A DNA stretch of 34,498 nucleotides from Acidobacteriaceae bacterium (GTDB lineage: Bacteria > Acidobacteriota > Terriglobia > Terriglobales > Acidobacteriaceae). The notes under the pieces are model-generated. The model had not been told where the DNA came from. It saw only the letters and a list, made by a program, of their open reading frames with translations, and ran no database searches. This document shows, piece by piece, positions 24,031 to 31,814 of the stretch (position 1 is the first letter of the stretch; each line of letters opens with the position of its first letter). The stretch spans positions 1-34,498 of the forward strand of contig JASHOQ010000077.1 in NCBI GenBank assembly GCA_030041045.1, read 5' to 3'. The position numbers and the translations under genes are program-made.

Positions 24031-24531
24031 GTGATCGGCATACGGCTGAATTCGCTTCTGCATGCGCGCCCCAAGCGCGACGGGTTTGCACCGGTGCGCA
24101 ATGCGGACTGGAGTTTCGCAACCTCGATCGCCGTGCGGGCGGACGCGCGCCGGGTCTACCAGGCGCTGACGCTGCCCGAGTACCTGGAGGCGTGGATTGC
24201 CATGCCGGACCAGCGGCCGGGTTCTTCGGTTGCGGTTTTCGGCGAGGCCAATGGCTATCGCCTGATTCATTCCTCGGGCGGCCGTGTTCTGACGAGTATC
24301 GCGGCGTACTTTCTCGCCCGGCGCCTGCGCGCGGTGCGGTTGTACTGGCGCAAGGCGCGCACGCCGGTCTGCGCGTGGGGGCTGGTGGATTTGCGCCTTG
24401 GCGACGCATCCAGCGGCTGCGTTCTGGAATTGCGGCACTCTGCGCTTTCCTCTGCCGAGGAATATGCGTGGCACCGGGCACTCTGGCAGGGCTCGCTCAG
24501 CCGGCTTGCCGCTCTTTTGCATTTCGCGTAA
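24031..24531 (+). CDS. SRPBCC-superfamily (AHSA1-like) protein
   Basis: 166 residues from the GTG at 24031, which has GGAG nine nucleotides upstream; a TTG at 23989 would add 14 residues. The fold is suggested by WSFATSIAVRADARRVYQALTLPEYLEAWIAMPDQ, the typical first strand and helix pair of START-like AHSA1 proteins in which a substrate-driven domain meets VYQALT and LEAW. Later strands read SSVAVFGEANGYRLIHSSGG and GCVLELRHSALSSAEEYAWHRALWQGSLSRL. Such proteins bind hydrophobic ligands or act as chaperone or regulator partners. No catalytic residue can be named. It stands alone between the two-component system and the symporter. Confidence 0.7.
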   Translation: MIGIRLNSLLHARPKRDGFAPVRNADWSFATSIAVRADARRVYQALTLPEYLEAWIAMPDQRPGSSVAVFGEANGYRLIHSSGGRVLTSIAAYFLARRLRAVRLYWRKARTPVCAWGLVDLRLGDASSGCVLELRHSALSSAEEYAWHRALWQGSLSRLAALLHFA

Positions 24532-24965
24532 TTCCAGTGCGGGGCGCCGTCTTCACGCGGCAGCTTGGCGCGCGTCCTGCGCACGCTGTTTTTCCATCGC
24601 CATTGCAGGTTCTCTTTCTCTTGGTTCCGGCCTTCCGGGATTGCGCACACGCGCGCGAAAAATCGAAGGCAGATGGCCGAAATTGCCTGCAGCCCGTGCT
24701 CAAGGGCTGTTTCGCCGGTGTGCGGAGCGCAGCGCAGCTCCGCGCTGGTTCGACCGCATCTTGACCAGGTTCGTGAACGCTCGCTCGGCAAGGAAAACAG
24801 CCATTTCCAACGGTTCCTCGGCGGGGCTAGAATTGACGCTTCATGCGAAAGCCGGCTGGGTAGCGGCCACGAGGAACAACGAACCGGCGGAGTCCGCCAG
24901 ATGCAATGCCTCGCGGTTGGCCAGTGCAGGGCCATGGCCTAAATCGATTTGCCGCAAAGGAGCGT
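24532..24965. other. 434-bp gap upstream of the sugar symporter gene
   Basis: No gene recognised on either strand. GCGGAGC (24722-24728) and GCTCCGC (24737-24743) form a 7-bp hairpin with an 8-nt loop. TTGACG near 24833 could be a -35 element, but no good -10 follows. No copy of the TGATATATCA palindrome is present. Confidence 0.4.
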
Positions 24966-26426
24966 ATGTCGCGATTGAATCCATATGTTGTCTTGCTGAC
25001 CGTCATCGCCACGTTAGGCGGATTGCTTTTCGGGTATGACACGGCCGTGATCAACGGGGCCGTCGACAGCCTGAAGGCTTACTTCATCGATCCGCGGTTT
25101 ACCGATCTGACCAACGCCGCGCAGGCCAACGACGCGAATTCGCTGCTTGGCTTTGTAGTTTCGAGCGCGCTGATCGGATGCATCCTGGGCGGACTGATCG
25201 GCGGGTGGGTGAGCACGCACGTTGGCCGCAAACGCGGATTGATCGTTGCCGCCCTGCTCTTCCTGATTTCAGCACTGGGCGCCTCGGCGCCGGAATTTCC
25301 TTTTGCTCCCATCGGCCACGGCGGACCGGGCTACATGGCGAACTTTGTGGTGTATCGCATTCTTGGCGGCATCGGCGTGGGCCTGGCGTCGATGCTGTCG
25401 CCGATGTACATCGCCGAGATTGCGCCGCCCAGGGTGCGCGGAAACCTGGTGGCGTGGAACCAGTTTGCCATCATCTTCGGCATGCTGGTGATTTACTTTG
25501 TCAACTTCGGAATCTCGAAAAGCGGGAGCGGCGATGTGTGGCTGAACTCCATTGGCTGGCGCTACATGTTTCTCTCCGGCTCCGTCCCCGCGGGTCTCTT
25601 TCTGATCCTGCTGTTTTTTGTGCCGGAAACTCCGCGCTACCTCATGCTCCGCGGCAATGAGAGGGGCGCTCGCGCGGTGCTGGCCAAGCTGGTGACGAAG
25701 GAAGAAAGCGAACATGAAATCTCCGAAATCCGCGCTTCGCTGAGCGAACATCACTCCGGTGGGTTGTTTTCCTTTGGCGTGCCGGTCATTCTCATTGGCA
25801 TTCTGTTGTCGGTCTTCCAGCAATTTGTGGGCATCAACGTGGTGCTTTATTACGCGACGGATATCTTCAAGGGCATGGGACTGACCACCAACGCCTCGCT
25901 GTTCCAGACCATTATTGTCGGGGCGGTCAATCTTACATTTACCGTGGTCGCCATTGTTACCGTGGATCGATTCGGACGCAGACCGCTGCAGATTATCGGA
26001 GCGCTGGTGATGGCAGTGAGCATGCTTGCGCTGGGCACGGAATTCTGGCTAGGCGGCAAGGGCGTGACGGCGCTTATCTGCATGCTTGTCTATACAGCGG
26101 GATTTGCCGTCTCCTGGGGTCCGGTGACGTGGGTGCTTTTGAGCGAGATTTTTCCCAACCAGATTCGCGGCAAGGCCATGGCGCTGGCGGTGGCGATGCA
26201 GTGGATCGCCAACTATCTCGTCAGCTGGACATTCCCCATTCTCGATAAGAATCCGTACCTGGTGGATCATTTCAAGCATGGGTTCGCGTACTGGATTTAC
26301 GGCGTGATGGGCATTCTGGCAGCGTTGTTTATGGGGAAGATGGTGCCGGAGACCAAGGGCCACTCGCTCGAACAGATGGAAGCGCTGTGGCTGGGAACCG
26401 GCGCAAAAGCGGCGCCGGCAAAATAG
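24966..26426 (+). CDS. xylE: Sugar/H+ symporter of the MFS sugar porter family, XylE-like
   Basis: A 12-helix inner-membrane proton symporter, most similar in motif content to Escherichia coli XylE (D-xylose). Matching landmarks in order: ATLGGLLFGYDTAVING with the proton-site Asp25; NSLLGFVVSSALIGCILGG; GRKRGL between helices 2 and 3; YRILGGIGVGLASMLSPMYIAE; WNQFAIIFGML; VPETPRYLM; VFQQFVGINVVLYYATDIFK; FGRRPLQIIGALVMA; SWGPVTWVLLSEIFPNQIRGKA; VPETKGHSLEQME. At 486 residues it is normal. The ATG at 24966 has AAAGGAG upstream; an ATG at 24906 lies before any conserved residue. Substrate xylose is suggested by the conserved sugar-site QQFVGIN and WGPVTW segments, but other pentoses or hexoses (including fucose) are possible. 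Confidence 0.9.
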   Translation: MSRLNPYVVLLTVIATLGGLLFGYDTAVINGAVDSLKAYFIDPRFTDLTNAAQANDANSLLGFVVSSALIGCILGGLIGGWVSTHVGRKRGLIVAALLFLISALGASAPEFPFAPIGHGGPGYMANFVVYRILGGIGVGLASMLSPMYIAEIAPPRVRGNLVAWNQFAIIFGMLVIYFVNFGISKSGSGDVWLNSIGWRYMFLSGSVPAGLFLILLFFVPETPRYLMLRGNERGARAVLAKLVTKEESEHEISEIRASLSEHHSGGLFSFGVPVILIGILLSVFQQFVGINVVLYYATDIFKGMGLTTNASLFQTIIVGAVNLTFTVVAIVTVDRFGRRPLQIIGALVMAVSMLALGTEFWLGGKGVTALICMLVYTAGFAVSWGPVTWVLLSEIFPNQIRGKAMALAVAMQWIANYLVSWTFPILDKNPYLVDHFKHGFAYWIYGVMGILAALFMGKMVPETKGHSLEQMEALWLGTGAKAAPAK

Positions 26427-26514
26427 ACTGGCGGTGGTACGCGTGCCAGACGCCGGCCCAAGCTCAGCGTCGATCGAGCCCGGTTGTCGAAGAGATAGCG
26501 TTGCCAGGGGCAGC

Positions 26515-28110
26515 TCAAGGAACGCGCTTTATCCGTAAGGCGATGTCTAATTCATAGTCAGGCATGGAAAGCTCTTGATTGCCTCCCTGATGGACGAAGG
26601 TGGCAGAACTGAGCACGGAACCCGAGGCAGGGTCAACCCACTCTGCTTTGTAGGTTCCTCCAGGTATATCGAAGACGAGGACCTCGCCCCTGTATTGCCC
26701 CGGGGTGGCGATGTAATACATCATGTCGGGCGCCGGAACAAGCCGGCTATGGTGAAGATAGAGCGCATACTGCTCTCCCGGCTCGCTGATGCCTCGGCAA
26801 TAAACTCCCTCCGGCACTCCTCCGACCACGAAGCTCTTGTCCGCACGCATCCTGACGAAGTCGAAGCTGTAGATGAAGTCCTTCAGGTTGCGCAGGGCGG
26901 AGAGGATTTGCGCATTATCAGGGGTGTTGCCAGCCGGATCCTCGACCGTGTATCGCGAGTTCAAATGGTTGAAACTCGCTCCCCCGCCCACGATGAACTC
27001 CCAGGCCTCCACGCGCGAGTCCAGAATTGGATCCCCTAACCGGTACTGAAATGGGTAATAGGGAGTCTCATTCATTTCGATGGGCTTGCCGTAGCCGTAT
27101 TCGTAATCCAGGCCCTTCAATCCTCCCATCTGCTCGCTATCCGCTTCTCCGCCCCACACGTACTGCCCGGTAATGATCGACAGAAGAGGGCTTCCAGAGA
27201 AATCAACTGGACCTCCGATCGGACCCTCGACCATCTGCGCCACCAGGTGTTTTTGGGGCAGCGTGGCCTCAGTATCGTGCACCACCTGTAAAAGGTGGCC
27301 TACCCAGGGACCGGCTTCCGCGTGCGGAGTGAAATTGGACGGCTCGTCGCAAACCTCCAGAATGACGTTGTCGTACGCATTTACTTCCTCAGTGATCTTG
27401 CTTACATATTCGCTCTGGCGCCGAACCAGGTCAGGATATTTCAGGGTCTGGACATCCTTGAAGTCGCATTTGCCCACCCCCTGGATATTGTTCTCGTAGT
27501 ACATGGGATGGAAAGGCCAGCGATGCGAATACTGGGAGTTGAAGAAATTTACTTCCACCACAATGCCACGCTCGCCGGCCTTAACGATGAAATCTTTCAG
27601 GCGCGCGAAAAATTCCGGGTTCCATTTGTCGAGGTCATATTTGTTTCCCCCATAGACACAACTGGAGACGCCGCTCCGCTGCCAAGGAAGGATGGTTCTT
27701 GACGGTCTAGGCCCCACGGTGTTGCCTGAGTAATACTCGCCCACCGCCTCGATACATCCGCCCGGCCAGATGCGGGTATAGTTCATGCCATAGGCCGCGA
27801 GCGCGCTCAGATAAGTAACATAATCGAAGTCCATGTTGATCACTGCGCCGTAATGCTCCGCGGAGGTGATCAGGATGGTCGGCCGACCGCGAAACAGATA
27901 ATAATGGGGATTGGCGGGATGGACCTTAATTACGGAGCCACTTGCTGCCGGAGAGCCGGCATTTTCCGGCTTGGTGTCCACGCTGTCTGACAGAGCAAGC
28001 ACTTTCATTCCGCCCAGCATGAGCGAAAATCCGACGCCGGTGTGTTGCAAGAATCTACGGCGCGAAAATCCATCGCCTGGCGCAGCTTTCAGATCCACGG
28101 GTTCTTCCAT
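26515..28110 (-). CDS. Tat-exported clan GH-A-like glycoside hydrolase (DUF4038/GH140-like)
   Basis: 531 residues with a twin-arginine signal (GFSRRRFLQHTGVGFSLMLGG) and a strong ribosome site (GAGGAG, 5 nt before the ATG at 28110). The mature protein looks like a TIM-barrel hydrolase with a C-terminal beta domain: HPANPHYYLFRGRPTILITSAEHYGAV at the start, YGMNYTRIWPGG, RLKDFIVKAGERGIVVEVNFF, then the acid/base candidate Glu256 in VILEVCDEPSNF and the nucleophile candidate Glu348 in KPIEMNETPY. The C-terminal domain includes YRGEVLVFDIPGGTYKAEWVDPASG. Relatives with this start and DEPSN pattern include DUF4038 proteins and GH140 apiosidases, but I cannot assign a CAZy family. It is divergent from the fucosidase gene and shares a 361-bp region holding two TGATATATCA sites. 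Confidence 0.75.
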   Translation of the reverse strand: MEEPVDLKAAPGDGFSRRRFLQHTGVGFSLMLGGMKVLALSDSVDTKPENAGSPAASGSVIKVHPANPHYYLFRGRPTILITSAEHYGAVINMDFDYVTYLSALAAYGMNYTRIWPGGCIEAVGEYYSGNTVGPRPSRTILPWQRSGVSSCVYGGNKYDLDKWNPEFFARLKDFIVKAGERGIVVEVNFFNSQYSHRWPFHPMYYENNIQGVGKCDFKDVQTLKYPDLVRRQSEYVSKITEEVNAYDNVILEVCDEPSNFTPHAEAGPWVGHLLQVVHDTEATLPQKHLVAQMVEGPIGGPVDFSGSPLLSIITGQYVWGGEADSEQMGGLKGLDYEYGYGKPIEMNETPYYPFQYRLGDPILDSRVEAWEFIVGGGASFNHLNSRYTVEDPAGNTPDNAQILSALRNLKDFIYSFDFVRMRADKSFVVGGVPEGVYCRGISEPGEQYALYLHHSRLVPAPDMMYYIATPGQYRGEVLVFDIPGGTYKAEWVDPASGSVLSSATFVHQGGNQELSMPDYELDIALRIKRVP

Positions 28111-28207
28111 TGTTCTCCTCGGTAATCAATCCGCATGGCCATGCCGCTAGCGATGGTCAAGCTGTCGTTAGAAAGACATAGGAGCGCGCCCCGACGCCCG
28201 TAACCTC

Positions 28208-28238
28208 TTGCCGATGCGTCAAAATATATGATATATCA
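28208..28238 (+). promoter_or_regulatory. Operator/promoter site 1: TTGCCG, 18 bp, TATATC inside TGATATATCA
   Basis: The perfect palindrome TGATATATCA at 28229-28238 overlaps a possible -10 TATATC (28232-28237), with TTGCCG at 28208-28213 in -35 position. CCTCTTGC at 28204-28211 is shared at the same offset with site 3. A matching promoter for the minus-strand hydrolase gene was not found, though the palindrome itself works in both directions. Confidence 0.55.
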
Positions 28239-28342
28239 AAGATGGGCTGTCGCCCGGGATGGGCGCAAACGCCGTAAAAACCCAGGGCGAAGGGAACCGC
28301 CCCGGCCGCAGCCACGGGCAAATCTCATCGGCTGAAGCGCGA

Positions 28343-28373
28343 TTGACAGCGATCTTCCACATTTGATATATCA
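28343..28373 (+). promoter_or_regulatory. Operator/promoter site 2 upstream of the fucosidase gene
   Basis: A consensus -35 TTGACA (28343-28348), an 18-bp spacer and TATATC (28367-28372), with the -10 embedded in TGATATATCA (28364-28373). A dimeric regulator bound here would block polymerase. Transcription would start near 28380, about 90 nt before the GTG start of the fucosidase gene. Confidence 0.72.
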
Positions 28374-28471
28374 TGCCCGTGGTGAATCGCTTGAGACTCT
28401 AGAGGTATGTGACTGCCCGTTCCGGTTGATTCAAAATCTATGCGGGGGGCGCTTTGGCAGGAGTGATGCTC

Positions 28472-30001
28472 GTGAATCGGAGAGAATTCATTGCATCCGT
28501 TGCAGCTTTGGCAGCAACCTCTCGCTATGCGAGCCTGGCGCAGGAGCCAGAGACAATTCGCGGATTCCCTGACTCGCTCCTGAAGTACGTTCCTTTTATT
28601 GAGAAGACGCCTGTACCGGAATACCACTGGGCTCCGCCGAGCGCTTACGAGGCCTTCCAGGACACGAAGTTCGGCGTGAGGATTCATTGGGGGATTTACT
28701 CCCTTTGGCATCGAGGCCCGGAGTCGTGGCCTTTTCTCGGCATGTCTTTTGAGGATCGACAAAACTATAACAACCTTTACAGGAGCTGGAATCCCGCAGG
28801 TTTCGATGCGGCCGGGTGGATGGATGTTTTCAAAGAGAGCGGCATGAAGATGTTTGCTTTCACCACCAAGCATCATGAAGGCTTTTGCATGTTTGATACC
28901 AGGACGCGGGTGAAGAGCCGAGCCAATTGGATGGCCGCGGGCGGTCCGGGAATAGAATCGTGCGATCTTTCTTATTCCGTCATGGAAACGCCATTCCGAC
29001 GGGATGTTGTGAAAGAACTCTGCGATGCAGCACATCAGCGCGATATCAGGATCGATCTCTATTTTTCGCATCCCGATTGGTACGACGCGGACTTCCGGCC
29101 GTATGTGTGCCATCCCTTCCAGGTGCCTTCTTCAAAAGAGTGGATGACTGAGGCCGATTTGGAAATGACGCAACAACGATTGGGCAATCATGCGGTGATG
29201 GTTCCCGATCCTACGGACGCCGCAGTCAGCCGCATGATGGAGAGACATCGAGCGCAATTGGTGGAGCTCTTAACCAACTATGGAAAGATCGACATGATCG
29301 ATCTGGATATGTGGCTGGGGCCGCGCGTCTGGCCTGAACTGCGCAAAACCGTGCTGAAGATGCGGGAGCTGCAGCCGCAAGTGATGCTGCGAGGGCGCGG
29401 CATTGGGAACTACGGCGACTACTACACTCCGGAGCGCGTGGTTCCCGGATCGAAGGAGATGTCTGAAAAGCCCTGGTTCACCATCTATCCGCTGGGCACC
29501 GATTTCTCATACGAGCCGGATGCTGCGAAGTACAAAGGCACTCAATGGATCGTCCTCAACTTGGTTGACGCGGTTGCCAAAGGTGGCGGCCTGCAGATTG
29601 GTGTGGGGCCAAGCGGCCATGGCGAGTTTCATCCGGAGGCAATCCGCCAAATGAAAGGCGCGGGGCAGTGGTTGAAAGTGAATGGCGAAGCCATTTACGC
29701 CACGCGGCCGCGCATGGGCACGCTTTGGTCCGAGGGCGAGACGGTTCGCTTCACGCAATCAAAAGACTCACGATTTACTTACGCGATCCTGACTGAATGG
29801 CCGGGAAGGCAGGTCGTACTTAAGACGATGCATCCGAAGCCTGGTTCGAAGGTGAATTTATTAGGCTCGAATGCAGAGTTGTCATGGACATTCGATTCCG
29901 CCAAGGGAGCAACCATTGCGTTACCTGAGAATCTGCAGCAAGCGGGCAACAGACCTTGCGACTACGCATGGAGCCTGAAGTTCGAAGGAGTGGGAGCGTG
30001 A
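28472..30001 (+). CDS. Tat-exported alpha-L-fucosidase, GH29
   Basis: Removes alpha-linked L-fucose from glycans outside the cytoplasm. I chose the GTG at 28472 because AGGAG (28459-28463) sits 8 nt upstream and the product starts MNRREFIASVAALAATS, a twin-arginine signal; the ATG at 28466 is only 2 nt from the ribosome site. GH29 features: TKFGVRIHWGIYSLWHRGPESW (residues about 65-86), FAFTTKHHEGFCMFDT (about 129-143), DIRIDLYFSHPDWYDADF (about 191-208) and the nucleophile candidate Asp279 in KIDMIDLDMWLG. The family usually reads LWFDG there, so this is a divergent version. FTIYPLGTDFSYE replaces the usual WExCxT stretch. The domain LLLNLV is replaced by WIVLNLVDAVAKGGGLQIGVGPSGHGEFHPEA, which is otherwise well conserved. 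At 509 residues it is near normal length. Confidence 0.85.
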   Translation: MNRREFIASVAALAATSRYASLAQEPETIRGFPDSLLKYVPFIEKTPVPEYHWAPPSAYEAFQDTKFGVRIHWGIYSLWHRGPESWPFLGMSFEDRQNYNNLYRSWNPAGFDAAGWMDVFKESGMKMFAFTTKHHEGFCMFDTRTRVKSRANWMAAGGPGIESCDLSYSVMETPFRRDVVKELCDAAHQRDIRIDLYFSHPDWYDADFRPYVCHPFQVPSSKEWMTEADLEMTQQRLGNHAVMVPDPTDAAVSRMMERHRAQLVELLTNYGKIDMIDLDMWLGPRVWPELRKTVLKMRELQPQVMLRGRGIGNYGDYYTPERVVPGSKEMSEKPWFTIYPLGTDFSYEPDAAKYKGTQWIVLNLVDAVAKGGGLQIGVGPSGHGEFHPEAIRQMKGAGQWLKVNGEAIYATRPRMGTLWSEGETVRFTQSKDSRFTYAILTEWPGRQVVLKTMHPKPGSKVNLLGSNAELSWTFDSAKGATIALPENLQQAGNRPCDYAWSLKFEGVGA

Positions 30002-30197
30002 GTGGCCCCGCTGCCGGATCTGCTCACATTTCGGCAAGAGCATAGGTTCGTTTTGGCGCGTCTGCATTTGTGCGCTGCAATCGGCTTTCGACTGACAAGG
30101 GCCTGATTTCGTCGCCGGCCATGAAATAGGTACGTGCGCCACTCGATGCACGGGAATCGCGATGCAAAACACAGGTGAATCCAGGGGGTAAAGGAAC

Positions 30198-31307
30198 ATG
30201 AGAAGACGTACATTCATTACCAGAGCGGCCATGGGGCTGACAGCCTTCGCCAGTGGAGCGCTGCCTGCCCTCGGAGCTGAAAGACCGGCAAGCGGAGAAA
30301 CTGGAAGCGCTGCGGTCCCTCCGGAAACAGATGCAGCCCCATCCGTGGGTCGCCCCGTCCGCATTGTAAGTATCGGGTTTCAGGGAACAGGCATGCCCCT
30401 GGATCAGATCGAAAGACATGTGGATGAGGAGGGGGCGCGCGGCGCCGATGTTATCCTCTTGCCGGAGACGTGCCGAGGACAGGACGCATCGAGTGAAGAG
30501 CCGTTGAACGGACCGACGGTTACGGCCATGGCGGCGCTGGCGGCCAAACATCGCACTTATATCGCGGTACCGATTGATCGCCGAGATCAACAGAAGAGAC
30601 TGAATACCGTCGTACTCCTGGATCGCGCAGGCCGCGTCGCATGTCACTATGACAAGGTTTTTCCCTACTGGTCAGAGTACACGGTGACTCCGCCCGTCAG
30701 CCCTGGAGATGCAACCCAGGTATTTCCGGCGGATTTTGGCCGCATCGGATTTGCAACTTGCTTCGATGCCAATTTTCCCGAGGTATGGAAAGGGTTGTCG
30801 GAGCAGAAGGCTGAAGTTGTCCTATGGCCAAGCGCGTATTCGGCCGGCATCTCACTCCAGGCTCACGCAATCAATCACCACTATTACATAGTAACTTCGT
30901 CGGCGACGCCCGATTGCATTGTCTACGACATTACGGGAGAACGAATCTTATACGAGTCGGCTAAGACTGTGAATGTGAGCCGTATAACTTTGGACTTAGA
31001 CCGTGGGATTTATCATCAGAACTTCAACCTCGATAAGCTGGATAAGTTGCTTAAAGAGCGTGATCAGGACGTGGTTCAGGAGAAATGGATGGGGCTGGAA
31101 CAGTGGTTTGTGCTGAAGGCAAAGCGGCCTGGCGTAAGCGCGAGAGCGTTGGCTCAGCAATACGGCCTGGAAGAGCTTCCGCATTATCTTGAGCGCAGCC
31201 GGGTGGCGATCGACCAGCTTCGTGGTTGGGCATTTTCCGCCATGACCGATTTTCCCGGAAAAACCGTAGGTGAGTTACAGGCGTTTGCCTCGAAAAAGGA
31301 GGCATAG
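30198..31307 (+). CDS. Tat-exported carbon-nitrogen hydrolase (nitrilase superfamily)
   Basis: 369 residues with an N-terminal twin-arginine signal (MRRRTFITRAAMGLTAFASG) and AAAGGA before the ATG. The catalytic triad of the superfamily is visible: Glu90 in DVILLPETC, Lys153 in HYDKVFPYW and Cys188 in IGFATCFDANFPE. It should hydrolyse a non-peptide C-N bond such as an amide, carbamate or N-acyl group. Export is unusual for this superfamily, most of which is cytoplasmic. A C-terminal extension of about 100 residues (QEKWMGLEQWFVLKAKRPGVSARALAQQYGLEELPHYLERSR region) is not part of the usual fold. It lies 196 bp downstream of the fucosidase gene on the same strand; no feature is seen in that gap. 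Its presence suggests that the locus' substrate carries an amide or amino-sugar group, which is inference. Confidence 0.85.
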   Translation: MRRRTFITRAAMGLTAFASGALPALGAERPASGETGSAAVPPETDAAPSVGRPVRIVSIGFQGTGMPLDQIERHVDEEGARGADVILLPETCRGQDASSEEPLNGPTVTAMAALAAKHRTYIAVPIDRRDQQKRLNTVVLLDRAGRVACHYDKVFPYWSEYTVTPPVSPGDATQVFPADFGRIGFATCFDANFPEVWKGLSEQKAEVVLWPSAYSAGISLQAHAINHHYYIVTSSATPDCIVYDITGERILYESAKTVNVSRITLDLDRGIYHQNFNLDKLDKLLKERDQDVVQEKWMGLEQWFVLKAKRPGVSARALAQQYGLEELPHYLERSRVAIDQLRGWAFSAMTDFPGKTVGELQAFASKKEA

Positions 31308-31554
31308 ACTTGAGGCGAAGCTGCTGCGAATTGGACCAAGGCTGCGCGCCTCGCAATCGACGAGGTTCCGGCATGTTGGCGCAGTGACTTACGCGGCACA
31401 GTTCGAAGGCAGGAGATACATTCGAGCGGCGCTTGCTCGCGCCTCCAGGTGATCAAGCACTGCTTTCCTGCCCCTTCCGTCGTCCTCGTCACCCTTCATT
31501 GGTTTGCGCTTCTATCGGGGACTCATAGGGCGCGCCCTGAATCCTTGGCGCCTC

Positions 31555-31586
31555 TTGCAAGCGGCTTCAATCTTGTGATATATCAC
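31555..31586 (+). promoter_or_regulatory. Operator/promoter site 3 upstream of the 746-residue protein gene
   Basis: TTGCAA (31555-31560), 18 bp, TATATC (31579-31584) within the 12-bp palindrome GTGATATATCAC (31575-31586). The geometry is identical to sites 1 and 2, and CCTCTTGC (31551-31558) recurs from site 1. A start near 31591 gives a leader of about 224 nt. Confidence 0.7.
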
Positions 31587-31814
31587 TTTAGCTGCGCCGG
31601 CAGCGAAGCGGATTGGCGCATGGTATGGCCTCCTTAATTCTGCCGAAACTTCGAACAGGTACGCGAGAACACGGTTTGTGCACCGTGCTCTGGGGGAGTT
31701 GAAGAGGAAGGGCCATGACTTGAGTGGCTCCAGCCATCCCGATGAGCAGCCCATCCTGCCAGGAGTCAAGACAGGAGCTCTGCGAACCTGTACGAGGGAA
31801 GGAGACTGGGAGGA
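31587..31814 (+). other. Long leader with two small hairpins
   Basis: Between site 3 and the next ATG, TGCGCC/GGCGCA (31593-31598 with 31615-31620) and CACGGT/ACCGTG (31670-31675 with 31682-31687) can form 6-bp stems. No T tract or known riboswitch core is seen, and no leader peptide with a convincing ribosome site. The part before site 3 (31308-31554) holds no recognisable gene. Confidence 0.35.
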
